Below are positions 9,057 to 18,063 of a stretch of DNA of 64,000 bases, piece after piece. The DNA is from Marinobacter vinifirmus (GTDB lineage: Bacteria > Pseudomonadota > Gammaproteobacteria > Pseudomonadales > Oleiphilaceae). How positions within the stretch are numbered: position 1 is the first letter of the stretch; each line of letters opens with the position of its first letter. The DNA lies in the NCBI RefSeq assembly GCF_002258215.1, contig NZ_NEFY01000001.1, positions 186,001 to 250,000 on the forward strand, written 5' to 3'. Under the pieces are notes generated by a model. The model had not been told where the DNA came from. It saw nothing but the letters and a program-made list of their open reading frames with translations, and searched no databases. The translations under genes and the position numbers were made by a program.

Positions 9057-10979
9057 TTAATGGGACTTACGTACACGCAGATACCACTCGGCGAGCAAGC
9101 GGACCTGTTTCTCGGTGTACCCACGTTCGACCATGCGTTCCACAAACTGTTTGTGCTTCTTCTGGTCTTCCTGGCTAGCTTTCGGATTGAAGGAAATCAC
9201 CGGCAGCAGGTCTTCGGTGTTCGAGAACATCTTCTTCTCGATCACGCTGCGCAGCTTCTCGTAGCTGAGCCAGCTCGGGTTCTGGCCCTGGTTGTTGGCC
9301 CGGGCCCGCAGGACAAAGTTGACCACTTCGTTGCGGAAATCCTTCGGGTTGGAAATGCCGGCCGGTTTCTCGATCTTCTCCAGTTCGTCGTTGATGGAGG
9401 CCCGGTCCAGGATTTCGCCGGTTTCCGGGTCCCGGAATTCCTGGTCCTGAATCCACAGGTCGGCATAGGTCACGTAGCGGTCGAACAGGTTCTGCCCGTA
9501 TTCGCTGTAGCTTTCCAGGTAGGCGGTCTGGATTTCCTTGCCGATAAACTGCACGTAGTGGGGCGCCAGGTATTCCTTGATGAAGCGCAGGTACTTTTCC
9601 TGAATCTCCGGCGGGTACTGTTCCTGCTCGATCTGTTTTTCCAGTACGTACAGCAGGTGCACCGGGTTGGCTGCCACTTCGGTGGTGTCGAAGTTGAAGA
9701 CCTTGGACAGGATCTTGAACGCGAAACGGGTAGACAAGCCATCCATGCCTTCCATCACCCCGGCCGCATCCCGGTACTCTTGGATGGACTTGGCTTTGGG
9801 GTCGGTGTCTTTGATGCTCTGGCCGTCGTACACCTTCATCTTGGAGAAGATGCTGGAGTTTTCCGGCTCCTTGATGCGGGACAGCACGGAGAACTGCGCG
9901 AGCATGTCCAGCGTGTCCGGGGCGCAGGGCGCACCTGCCAGGGAGCTGTTCTTCAGCAGCTTGCGGTAGATCTCGATCTCTTCGCTTACCCGCACACAGT
10001 AGGGCACCTTGACGATGTACACCCGGTCCAGGAATGCTTCGTTGTGCTTGTTGTTGCGGAAGGTCTGCCACTCGGATTCGTTGGAGTGGGCCAGGATAAC
10101 GCCGTCAAACGGCACCGAGCCCATACCTTCGGTGGTGTTGTAGTTGCCTTCCTGGGTGGCGGTCAGTAACGGATGCAGCACCTTGATCGGCGCCTTGAAC
10201 ATTTCCACAAACTCCATCAACCCCTGATTGGCCTTGCACAGGCCGCCGCTGAAGCTGTAGGCGTCCGGGTCGTCCTGGGAGAAGTCTTCCAGCATGCGGA
10301 TGTTGACCTTGCCCACCAGGGCGGAGATGTCCTGGTTGTTGTCGTCGCCGGGCTCGGTTTTGGAAACGGCAATCTGGTCGAGCACCGAGGGATAGCGTTT
10401 GACCACCCGGAACTGGCTGATGTCGCCGCCGAATTCGTGCAGGCGTTTGACTGCCCAGGGCGACATGATGTTCTTCAGGTAGCGGCCGGGGATGCCGTAC
10501 TCTTCTTCCAGGATCGGGCCATCCTCGGCCGGGTCAAACAGGCCCAGCGGGCTTTCGTTCACCGGCGAACCCTTGATGGCGTAGAAGGGTACTTTCTGCA
10601 TCAGGGCTTTGAGTTTCTCGGCCAGGGAGGATTTGCCGCCGCCAACGGGGCCGAGCAGGTACAGGATCTGTTTCTTTTCCTCCAGGCCCTGGGCGGCGTG
10701 GCGGAAGAAGGACACGATGTTTTCCACGGCTTCTTCCATGCCGTAAAACTCATCGAATTCCGGGTATCGCTTGATGACTTTGTTGGAGAAGATGCGTGAC
10801 AGTCGAGAGTCACGGGAGGTATCGATGAGTTCGGGTTCGCCGATGGCGATCAGCATCCGCTCGGCTGCGGTGGCGTATGCTGTCGGGTCCTGTTTGCAGA
10901 TTGCCAGGTATTCCTCAAGGGAATACTCTTCCTCCTGAGTCTGGGCATACCGGTCTTTGAAGTGCTGCAGAATGGTCAT
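9057..10979 (-). CDS. prkA: PrkA-type serine protein kinase (YeaG)
   Basis: 640 residues, the normal length for PrkA/YeaG. An AAA+-like N-terminal domain carries the Walker A motif GPVGGGKS at 110-117, and the C-terminal third corresponds to the PrkA kinase-like region. First gene of the three-gene operon with yeaH and spoVR. In E. coli YeaG is a kinase induced by starvation and dependent on RpoS, so this operon is likely a stationary-phase stress module. No recognisable promoter motif was confirmed in the upstream gap. Confidence 0.95.
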   Translation of the reverse strand: MTILQHFKDRYAQTQEEEYSLEEYLAICKQDPTAYATAAERMLIAIGEPELIDTSRDSRLSRIFSNKVIKRYPEFDEFYGMEEAVENIVSFFRHAAQGLEEKKQILYLLGPVGGGKSSLAEKLKALMQKVPFYAIKGSPVNESPLGLFDPAEDGPILEEEYGIPGRYLKNIMSPWAVKRLHEFGGDISQFRVVKRYPSVLDQIAVSKTEPGDDNNQDISALVGKVNIRMLEDFSQDDPDAYSFSGGLCKANQGLMEFVEMFKAPIKVLHPLLTATQEGNYNTTEGMGSVPFDGVILAHSNESEWQTFRNNKHNEAFLDRVYIVKVPYCVRVSEEIEIYRKLLKNSSLAGAPCAPDTLDMLAQFSVLSRIKEPENSSIFSKMKVYDGQSIKDTDPKAKSIQEYRDAAGVMEGMDGLSTRFAFKILSKVFNFDTTEVAANPVHLLYVLEKQIEQEQYPPEIQEKYLRFIKEYLAPHYVQFIGKEIQTAYLESYSEYGQNLFDRYVTYADLWIQDQEFRDPETGEILDRASINDELEKIEKPAGISNPKDFRNEVVNFVLRARANNQGQNPSWLSYEKLRSVIEKKMFSNTEDLLPVISFNPKASQEDQKKHKQFVERMVERGYTEKQVRLLAEWYLRVRKSH

Positions 10980-11231
10980 AGATGGCCCCTCGCTTTTCTC
11001 TTGTCTGTTATAGCGTCACGCAATGTCCCCGTTTTTGTTTCGCCGCCGTTCCGGGCGGTGTGTCTGGCGCTGAATTAAATGGGTTGGTTCTGGCAGGTAT
11101 ACGTTGTCCGGTGCGTTCCGGCCTGCTTGTTTTGAGCTTAGTTCACAGTTGCGGGGTTGGACAGGTGGGGGTCATGTTCGGTTCATTAAATTGTGGTATG
11201 GCGGGTTTCAACCCTGGGGCTTGGGGGGCTG
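10980..11231. other. Gene-free stretch upstream of prkA
   Basis: Between the prkA start and the inverted repeat at 11232 no supported gene is seen. It should hold the prkA promoter on the minus strand. Short open frames here have poor codon use and no family resemblance. Confidence 0.5.
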
Positions 11232-11324
11232 ACGTACACCGGGGCCGGATTTTTTGGGGCAAACTGCAACTCGCTGCGCTCAGACATCCAGATTTGCCCC
11301 AAAAAATCCGGCCCCGGTATACGT
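11232..11324. repeat. Long inverted repeat (32-bp arms, one mismatch)
   Basis: The left arm 11232-11263 pairs with the right arm 11293-11324, with a single mismatch over 32 bases. The arms contain GGGGCCGGATTTTTTGGGGC and its complement. The 29-base spacer contains CTCGCTGCGCTCAGACA. It lies between tpm and prkA. It has the same architecture as the intergenic repeats at 17097, 31903 and 50987 but a different spacer core. Could form a cruciform or a strong RNA hairpin. Confidence 0.85.
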
Positions 11325-11383
11325 CGAGCGGGGCCCGGTGGGGCCGCCTTTTGGGGCTTCCCTGTTTTATGGGTGGTAAAAGC

Positions 11384-12043
11384 TTATTTCTTTTTGAGGG
11401 TGAAGACGCTTTCTGCGGCGCCGTTTCTCAGGCCTCTTCTTTTGGCGAAGGGGTTGTCGTGGGCCATGTCACGTTTTAGTACGTGGTTGATTTCGTAGTC
11501 TTCGCCGTAGAGTTTGAAGACTTCTTCGTCGCTGACGTTGAAGGGAGGGCCTTTCATTTCGTTGCTGTCGTAGTCGAGGGTGATCAGCAGGATTCTGGTG
11601 CCGTCGGGGATGATGGCGGTGAGGTGGTCTACGTAGCCTTTGCGCATTTCCGGGGGCAGGGCGATGAGGGCTGCGCGGTCGTAGACCAGGCGGATGTGTT
11701 TTAGGTCTTCCGGGACGAGTTGGAAGAAGTCGCCGCACCAGAGTTGCAGGTCGTCGTGTTTGAAGGTGGTGAAGGGTTCGCCGGGGTGGACCATGGCTTT
11801 TTCGCGGGCTTCTTCGAAGAAGTCTTTGCAGGCGATGTCGCTGAGTTCCACGCCGATGACGGGGTGGCCGCGGTCGTGGAGCCACCACATGTCGTGGGCT
11901 TTGCCGCACAGGGGAACGAAGACGGCGTCTATACCTTTACCGGCCAGTTCCGGCCAGTGGTCATGCAGATACTGGTTGACGGTGCCTTCGTGGAAGCCGA
12001 TTTGGCTCTTTTCCCAGCGCTCGTGCCAGAATTCGTGTTCCAT
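11384..12043 (-). CDS. tpm: Thiopurine S-methyltransferase
   Basis: 219 residues, normal for bacterial TPMT. It starts with the family pattern EFWHERWEKSQIGFHE. The SAM-binding loop VFVPLCGKAHDM is at 41-52, followed by GVELSD. Bacterial TPMTs methylate thiopurines and can methylate selenium and tellurium compounds; the physiological substrate is uncertain. A stand-alone gene, divergent from the 2-hydroxyacid dehydrogenase at 12118. Confidence 0.93.
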   Translation of the reverse strand: MEHEFWHERWEKSQIGFHEGTVNQYLHDHWPELAGKGIDAVFVPLCGKAHDMWWLHDRGHPVIGVELSDIACKDFFEEAREKAMVHPGEPFTTFKHDDLQLWCGDFFQLVPEDLKHIRLVYDRAALIALPPEMRKGYVDHLTAIIPDGTRILLITLDYDSNEMKGPPFNVSDEEVFKLYGEDYEINHVLKRDMAHDNPFAKRRGLRNGAAESVFTLKKK

Positions 12044-12117
12044 GGTGGGTCTCCCTGAATTTGCTCGTTTTACCCAGTCTACCTTAATCTGTGCTGTTCT
12101 TGAGTCGGGAGAAAAGT

Positions 12118-13056
12118 ATGAAAGCAGTCTTTCTGGATAGCACTACCCTGGGCAGCGATGTGGACCTGGCGCCGATTGAGCAGGTGACCGGCGGTTTGAC
12201 CTGTTTTGAGCGGACGTCGCCGGAGCAGGTGCTGGAGCGGATTCGGGGTTTTGATACGGTACTGGTGAACAAGGTGGTGCTGGGCCGGGAGCATTTCGAG
12301 GCCTGTCCGGAGCTTAAAACCATTGCGGTGGTGGCTACGGGGCTGAATAACATTGATCTGCCGGCAGCAAAGGAACACGGCATTCAGGTGATGAATGTGA
12401 CCAACTACGGCCGTTCCACGGTGGCCCAGCACACCATGGCGCTGATTCTGGCGCTGGCCACGCGGCTGCTGGATTACAACCGGGATGCCCGTAATGGCAC
12501 CTGGGGCAAGAGCGATATGTTCTGCCTGATGGATCATCCGATTATGGAGCTGGAAGGCAAGACTCTGGGAATTGTCGGTTATGGCGATCTGGGGCAGGGT
12601 GTGGCCGAACGGGCGAAGGCCTTTGGTATGAACATTGTGCTGGGCTGCCGACCGGGGCAGGCGCCGGGGGAGGTGGATGGTTACCCGCGCATTGCGCTGG
12701 ATGAGCTGCTGGCGCAGGCGGATGTGTTGTCGCTGCACTGCCTGCTGACGGATGAAACGCGGAATATGATTGGTGAGCGGGAATTGCGCCTGATGAAGCC
12801 AACGGCCTTGCTGATCAATACCAGCCGTGGCGGCCTGGTAAACGAGGAGGCGCTGGCGGACGCGTTAAGAAGCGGCGAGATTGCCGGTGCCGGCTTTGAC
12901 GTGCTGACTGAAGAGCCGCCCCGGAACGGCAACCCGCTGCTGGCGGAGGATATTCCCAACCTGGTTGTGACGCCCCACTCCGCCTGGGCCAGCCGTGAGG
13001 CCCGTCAGCGGATTGTGGGGATTACTGCAAGGAACCTGGCGTCGGTTCAGAACTGA
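12118..13056 (+). CDS. D-2-hydroxyacid dehydrogenase (glycerate dehydrogenase-like)
   Basis: 312 residues from the ATG at 12118, which follows a GGGAGAAAAGT ribosome site; an upstream in-frame start at 12091 lacks one. The NAD-binding Rossmann motif GYGDLG is at 154-159. The catalytic triad is R237 (NTSRGG), E266 and H287 (TPHSAW). Most similar in pattern to hydroxypyruvate/glycerate dehydrogenases (HprA type), which interconvert hydroxypyruvate and D-glycerate. Substrate specificity cannot be settled. The 3' end overlaps the convergent fadL gene by 10 bases. Confidence 0.9.
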   Translation: MKAVFLDSTTLGSDVDLAPIEQVTGGLTCFERTSPEQVLERIRGFDTVLVNKVVLGREHFEACPELKTIAVVATGLNNIDLPAAKEHGIQVMNVTNYGRSTVAQHTMALILALATRLLDYNRDARNGTWGKSDMFCLMDHPIMELEGKTLGIVGYGDLGQGVAERAKAFGMNIVLGCRPGQAPGEVDGYPRIALDELLAQADVLSLHCLLTDETRNMIGERELRLMKPTALLINTSRGGLVNEEALADALRSGEIAGAGFDVLTEEPPRNGNPLLAEDIPNLVVTPHSAWASREARQRIVGITARNLASVQN

Positions 13057-14312
13057 TAGCCGACGCTGAAGGACGCACCCACCTGGCTCATGCTCAGCTC
13101 GATGTGCTGGCCGGGGCCCATGGGGTTTTCGCCACGGACGGTTTTGCGCGGTGAGTAGAACGCCATGCCCGAGACTTCCAGAGCTTCGCTGAACCGGTGG
13201 GTGAAGCCGCCGGTGAAGTGCCATTCCTGGACGCCCGGCGCCAGGATATTGAACAGCACTTCTTCGTCCGGAATAGGCTGCTCGCCGTAACTGACACCGG
13301 CACGCCAGGTTTGTTCGTTGCTTTGCTGCCACTGCCAGCCGAGTTTGACGATGGTCATGTCGTCCCAGCCGAAGCCTGCACCCTGGTCATCACCCAGACC
13401 AGCCTGCTTCAGGTTCGGCATCATCGGGTTGCCAATGCTGTTGATCTCGCTGTAGCGGATGTGCTGAACATCCAGCAGCAGCCAGTGGTTTTCAAGTCCG
13501 GACCAGGCGATGCCGGCGTTGAACATCTGGGGAATGTCGAAGCCGCCCTGTTCGGCAAACAGGCCTTCGTATTTGTTGAACTCTTCCATTTCCAGGATGG
13601 TGCGCCAGCTCAGGCCGGCCCGGAGGGTATCCGTCAATTTACCCTGCCAGCCGATCTGCAGGCCGTAGCCCCAGGCTTCGTCGGTGCCGTTGTTGGTCAG
13701 GGCATTCGGGTTTGAGGATAATTCCAGGTCGCCAAATGCCTTTAGGCCTTTGGCTTCAAAGCGCTGGTAGGCAATCAGAGGTGAAATGCCCAGTGCCTGG
13801 CCGTCGGTGAATTCCCAGGACCAGGTAGGTGCAATAAAGAACTGCTCTAGGTTGACGCCGGTTTTGCCTGCACCAAAGGTGCCGCCATTCTCGCCGCTGT
13901 ACTCTGTGTTCATACCACCGTTGGCAAAGACCGACAGGCCAAGGCTGTGGCCGTTGCCCAGGGCCCGGTTATAACCGAAATGAGGAATCAGGAAGGCGTC
14001 GTTTTCGCTTTGCACGGTTCCGGGGGCCAGGTAGAAGGTTTTGCCGGGAATATTCGGAGCGCCACCTTCTACGCCATAACGCCTACGCGGAGAAAACACC
14101 TCCAGCCCGCCGTCCACGCGGCTGCCCACAAACGCCATACCAGCCGGGTTGGTGGCTGCGGCAATGCTGTCCTGGGCCAGCGCGGTTCCTGCGCCTGCCA
14201 TTCCGGCGTTCTTGGTACCGTAGCCGTGGCTGAAGTAGCCGTTGGTGGCCAGTGCGGCAGACGGTGCTGCGGCAATAAGGGCGGTGGTGGCAAGAATCCG
14301 GGACAAGCGCAT
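13047..14312 (-). CDS. fadL: FadL-family outer membrane long-chain fatty acid transporter
   Basis: 421 residues. A signal peptide (MRLSRILATTALIAAAPSAALA) precedes the OMPP1/FadL hallmark NGYFSHGYGTKNAGMAGAG and the NPAGM segment that forms the hatch. The rest alternates beta strands and ends with a C-terminal phenylalanine (SVGYQF), as for outer membrane barrels. It imports long-chain fatty acids or hydrophobic substrates such as alkanes and aromatics. The presence of WS/DGAT and DesT-like genes within 12 kb fits a lipid-using lifestyle. The 3' end overlaps the neighbouring dehydrogenase by 10 bases. Confidence 0.93.
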   Translation of the reverse strand: MRLSRILATTALIAAAPSAALATNGYFSHGYGTKNAGMAGAGTALAQDSIAAATNPAGMAFVGSRVDGGLEVFSPRRRYGVEGGAPNIPGKTFYLAPGTVQSENDAFLIPHFGYNRALGNGHSLGLSVFANGGMNTEYSGENGGTFGAGKTGVNLEQFFIAPTWSWEFTDGQALGISPLIAYQRFEAKGLKAFGDLELSSNPNALTNNGTDEAWGYGLQIGWQGKLTDTLRAGLSWRTILEMEEFNKYEGLFAEQGGFDIPQMFNAGIAWSGLENHWLLLDVQHIRYSEINSIGNPMMPNLKQAGLGDDQGAGFGWDDMTIVKLGWQWQQSNEQTWRAGVSYGEQPIPDEEVLFNILAPGVQEWHFTGGFTHRFSEALEVSGMAFYSPRKTVRGENPMGPGQHIELSMSQVGASFSVGYQF

Positions 14313-14524
14313 TGATCAAACCCTGTGGTTATAAATGAATCAGTTCTTTGGGAGCGTCGTTCTACGCTAATCCGGTTATAAGTGGAAGTAACAAAACTTG
14401 ATATGGTTATATTGTTTTTGCATGCCATGGGGTTGCATCCCGTTGCTTGATTGATGGGTGATTTGGCTTGTTTACTGCCCCTTGGCTGATAAGCTGTAGA
14501 AAAGACTGACAAACAGGAACTTGC

Positions 14525-15823
14525 GTGGCTTCCATTCAATTGAAAGACCGGCTACAGGCCGCTGAAGACTGGATTCTTGCCAACCCCAATCCGCCCCAGA
14601 AGTGGCCCTGGACCTGGCTGTACAAAACCGGGCGTTCGCTGTACGCGCTGATCCGGGATGTACTCAGTGGCCAGCTCACCCTGCACGCCATGAGCCTGGT
14701 GTACACCACGCTGCTGAGTATTGTGCCTTTGCTGGCCCTGAGCTTTTCCGTGCTCAAGGCGCTGGGGGTGCACCAGAAGATGGAGCCCTTCCTTTACCAG
14801 TTCTTCCAGCCCATGGGCCCTCAGGGGATCGAGATGGCGGAACGGATCCTTGGCTTTGTGGATAACATCAAGGTGGGGGTTTTGGGTTCCGTGGGCCTCG
14901 GCTTGCTGGTGTACACGGTGATCTCGCTGGTGCAGAAGGTGGAGCGCTCCTTCAACATGATCTGGCGGGTGCCGGAAATGCGCTCCATGGCCCAGCGCTT
15001 CAGCAACTACCTGAGCGTGATTATGGTGGGCCCCTTGCTGATGGTGTCGGCTATTGGCGCTACTGCCACGGTGTTTTCGTCCGACATGATGCAGACCCTG
15101 ATGGCGGTTGAGCCGTTCGGTTCGCTGTTTGTGGCAATCAGCCGCTTTACCCCGTTCTTCCTGGTGGTGGCGGCGTTCACCTTTGTTTATATCTTTATCC
15201 CCAACACCCGGGTGAAATTTCGCTACGCCTTCCTGGCGGGCCTGATTGCCGGTGTGTCCTGGCAGGCGGCGGGTATGATTTTCGCGTCCTTTGTGGCGGG
15301 TTCTACCAAGTATGCGGCCATCTACTCCGGCTTTGCGGTGGGGATTATCCTGCTGATCTGGATTTACCTGAACTGGATGATCCTGCTGCTCGGTGCCAGT
15401 TTGTCGTACTACATGCAGAACCCGGGCTCGGTGGCGAAGCGCCGTGAAGTGCAGCTGGCACCGGAGCTGCAAGAGCGGGTGGCACTGGCCTTGATGTGGA
15501 TGGTGGCCCGGCCGTTCAGCCGGGGTGAGCCGGCGCCGCAACAGGAATCACTGGAATACCAGATGCATGTGCCGGGGGAAATTACCCGGAATATCAGTGA
15601 CAAGCTGATTCGCGCCGGCCTGCTGAGCCTGGCCGGGCGCAACGGTGATCAGCTGGTGCCCGGGCGGGCGCTGGACTTGATCACCGTGGGTAACGTGCTG
15701 CAGGCGGTGCGCCGGGATGAAGACCGGGTTGTGGAGCGCTTGCCGGTGCAATCCATGCCGGAGCGGTTGCTGGAGCTTTCGTCCGGCCGTGAAGATGTCA
15801 GTTTTTCGGAGCTGCTCAGATAA
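14525..15823 (+). CDS. YihY/BrkB family inner membrane protein
   Basis: 432 residues from a GTG start (GTGGCTTCC). Six or so transmembrane segments between about residues 50 and 300 carry the family signature, with the SLVYTTLLSIVPLLALSFSV segment in the first half and the FAVGIILLIWIYLNWMILLLGA segment later. The C-terminal cytoplasmic part (310-432) resembles a winged-helix-like tail found in some members. Formerly mistaken for RNase BN; the real function is unknown. Convergent with the DUF445 gene, with an 8-base overlap of 3' ends. Confidence 0.9.
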   Translation: MASIQLKDRLQAAEDWILANPNPPQKWPWTWLYKTGRSLYALIRDVLSGQLTLHAMSLVYTTLLSIVPLLALSFSVLKALGVHQKMEPFLYQFFQPMGPQGIEMAERILGFVDNIKVGVLGSVGLGLLVYTVISLVQKVERSFNMIWRVPEMRSMAQRFSNYLSVIMVGPLLMVSAIGATATVFSSDMMQTLMAVEPFGSLFVAISRFTPFFLVVAAFTFVYIFIPNTRVKFRYAFLAGLIAGVSWQAAGMIFASFVAGSTKYAAIYSGFAVGIILLIWIYLNWMILLLGASLSYYMQNPGSVAKRREVQLAPELQERVALALMWMVARPFSRGEPAPQQESLEYQMHVPGEITRNISDKLIRAGLLSLAGRNGDQLVPGRALDLITVGNVLQAVRRDEDRVVERLPVQSMPERLLELSSGREDVSFSELLR

Positions 15824-17045
15824 GCGCTTCGCCGAATACGAACACCAGCTGGCACACGCCGGCGGCAAAGCCAAGGAAGGCACCTACCAGGATGAGCTTG
15901 ATCTCGTCCTCCTGGAAACAGGGCCGCAGCAGGTCCTGAAACTCTTCTGACGACAGCGCAATCATGCGCTCTACCATGATCGACTCCACGGCCCGGGCCC
16001 GGTCTTTCTCGAACACCGGGTTGTTGAAGGAGGTCTGGGAGATTTCGATAGCCTTTTCGCCTACCTGGTTCTTCAGGGTGGCAAAGCCGGTCGGGCCGAA
16101 CGCCATCTGGGTGAGGGCCTTGCCCATACCGGCAGTTTCGTCCACCAGCGGCTTGATGTGTTTCTTCACCATGTTGCGGGCACGGTCGCCTTTCGGACCT
16201 TCCATGATGGCGTTGATGATGTTGCCAACGGTGAGGATTTCGTGGGTCACGATATGGCAGAACGACTCGGCCACTTCCGGCTGGCGCTTCAGGAACAGGC
16301 CCTGGATTTTCAGGGGCCCGACCTTGTGTTCCCTCAGGGGCCGGAAGATGACGTTCAGGGCAATCCAGTTGGTGGCCCAACCCACCAGCAGGCCGAACAG
16401 TGGCAGCACCCAGATAGCGGGATAGAGGTACCAGACTGCCATTTGTATAAGGCCGAACAGAAAGCCGAAGTACATGCCGGAGTTGATGATAAAGCGGAAT
16501 TCTACGTCGCCACACTCCAGGAAAATGCGGTTGAGCAGCTGTTTGTCGCTGGCGAGCCGTTCGATGACCATGCCTTTGATGTCGAGCAGGTCTTCGATGT
16601 TGTCGGATACGTCTTCTACCAGGTTGTCGACCAGTTGCGGGGTGGATTTGCGCACCCGGTCGTAGACCATTTTGCGGGCGGAGGCGGGCAGGTTTTCCCA
16701 GAAGGTGGGGTACTCTTTGAGCATGAGTTCGTCGACATATTCTTCCACCCTGGGGTCGACGGTGTAGATGATGTGGGCGGCCAGTACCTTGGGGTCAATC
16801 TGTTCGAAGATTTCCTGTACGGTGCCGATTTTGGAGATGGTGGCATCTACGCTGATGGCGGCCATTTTCCGGGCCTTGGAGGGGATGATGCCTTGCCAGC
16901 CGAGCAGGGGTGGTTTGCCGATGAACTCCAGGGGGTAGAAGGTCATTTTGATGGCGAGCCAGTTGGTGCTCCAGCCGATGAGGGCTGCGATCACTGGGAT
17001 GCTTAGGTATTGCCAGAATTCCGGGTTGGTAAGTAGGCTGGTCAT
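15816..17045 (-). CDS. DUF445 family membrane protein
   Basis: 409 residues from the ATG at 17045 (MTSLLTNPEFWQYLSIP). The open frame extends further upstream, but that extension is only the inverted repeat at 17097-17212. Membrane segments are predicted at about 10-30 (IPVIAALIGWSTNWLAIK), 225-260 and at the extreme C-terminus. Two copies of a motif built on GWxTNWIAxxxxFxP are visible (STNWLAIKMTFYPLEF and ATNWIALNVIFRPLRE), an internal duplication typical of the family. Function unknown. Confidence 0.88.
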   Translation of the reverse strand: MTSLLTNPEFWQYLSIPVIAALIGWSTNWLAIKMTFYPLEFIGKPPLLGWQGIIPSKARKMAAISVDATISKIGTVQEIFEQIDPKVLAAHIIYTVDPRVEEYVDELMLKEYPTFWENLPASARKMVYDRVRKSTPQLVDNLVEDVSDNIEDLLDIKGMVIERLASDKQLLNRIFLECGDVEFRFIINSGMYFGFLFGLIQMAVWYLYPAIWVLPLFGLLVGWATNWIALNVIFRPLREHKVGPLKIQGLFLKRQPEVAESFCHIVTHEILTVGNIINAIMEGPKGDRARNMVKKHIKPLVDETAGMGKALTQMAFGPTGFATLKNQVGEKAIEISQTSFNNPVFEKDRARAVESIMVERMIALSSEEFQDLLRPCFQEDEIKLILVGAFLGFAAGVCQLVFVFGEALI

Positions 17046-17096
17046 CCGGTACTCGCTGGTTTTGTTCTGATTCGGTTGGTTCTGTCCTGGGTGCAA

Positions 17097-17212
17097 GCGG
17101 CAGTGCGAGAGGGGTTTTCCAGAAAACGCTCCTTGCGGCACATCCATGTGGCGCTTCTGCTCCGCCATCCATGGCTCCGCAAATTTCTGGAAAACCCCTC
17201 TCGCACTGCCGC
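17097..17212. repeat. Dispersed inverted-repeat element, copy 1 (29-bp perfect arms)
   Basis: The left arm 17097-17125 and right arm 17184-17212 are exact reverse complements over 29 bases. The 58-base spacer, read on the minus strand, contains GCGGAGCCATGGATGGCGG followed by AGAAGCGCCACATGGATGTG. That core matches the spacers of the elements at 31903-32010 and 50987-51081, although the arms share no sequence. Lies between the DUF445 and rsmE genes. Confidence 0.88.
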
Positions 17213-17326
17213 CCATCATGGGCAGAGCGTCTTGCTGCAATTGTCAGACACGGATCATGTTGGTGACAGCGGAATCTGTCAATGACTGAACCGCCACTGC
17301 ATCACGTTACAGAAGGCCATTCGGGG

Positions 17327-18061
17327 TTAACCGCCAATATCTCCCCACAACCACTGGCACAGTGCCATGGCCGCCACCGGCGCTGTTTCGGTGCGCAGAA
17401 CTCGGGGGCCGAGGGCGACGGGGAGGAAGCCGTTTTGTTCTGCCAGGGCAATCTCGTCGGCGCTCAGGCCGCCTTCGGGGCCGATCATCAGGGCGACGCT
17501 GGCGGGTTTTTCCAGTGTGTTCAGGGAGTGTTCGGTGCGGTGGTGCAGCACCAGGCGCAGGTCGCAGGTTTGGCTGTATTGCAGCCATTCCGCTACGGTC
17601 ATCACCGGCAGGATGTTCGGGACTTTTGCGCGGCCGCATTGTTCGGCGGCGCTGATGGCGACTTGTTGCCAGTGGCGCAGGCGTTTTTCTTCCCGGTCGC
17701 CTTTGAGTTTTACGTCGGAGCGTTCGGTGGTGAGGGGGGCGACGGTGGTTACGCCCATTTCCACGGCTTTCTGCACCGCGTAGTCCATGCGGTCGCCCTT
17801 GGACAGGGTCTGGCCCAGGACGATGGTCAGGGGCGATTCGGTGGCGTTGGCCTCGGTGCTTTCGATGGTGACGGTGACGTTCTTTTTGCCGGCTTCGGTG
17901 ATGGTGGCGGTGTAGTCGTTACCGTCGCCGTTGAACAAACGGAGCTGCTGGCCGGGCTGCATGCGCAGTACCCGGCCTACGTGGTTGGCGGCATTGTCGT
18001 CGAGTTGACACGGGCTGCCGGTGTGCAGGGGGCTGTCGGTGTAGATTCTGGGAATGCGCAT
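17327..18061 (-). CDS. rsmE: 16S rRNA m3U1498 methyltransferase
   Basis: 244 residues. An N-terminal PUA-like domain (about 1-75, with NHVGRVLRM) is followed by a SPOUT methyltransferase domain with the knot motifs MIGPEGGLSADEI and LGPRVLRTETA near the C-terminus. It methylates U1498 of 16S rRNA. Its start lies 2 bases past the bioA stop (same strand), so bioA and rsmE are probably co-transcribed. Confidence 0.95.
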   Translation of the reverse strand: MRIPRIYTDSPLHTGSPCQLDDNAANHVGRVLRMQPGQQLRLFNGDGNDYTATITEAGKKNVTVTIESTEANATESPLTIVLGQTLSKGDRMDYAVQKAVEMGVTTVAPLTTERSDVKLKGDREEKRLRHWQQVAISAAEQCGRAKVPNILPVMTVAEWLQYSQTCDLRLVLHHRTEHSLNTLEKPASVALMIGPEGGLSADEIALAEQNGFLPVALGPRVLRTETAPVAAMALCQWLWGDIGG

Positions 18062-18063
18062 GG

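Noticed and set aside
10982..11479. 165-codon open frame upstream of prkA
   Set aside because: Runs through the long inverted repeat and antisense to tpm; no family resemblance.
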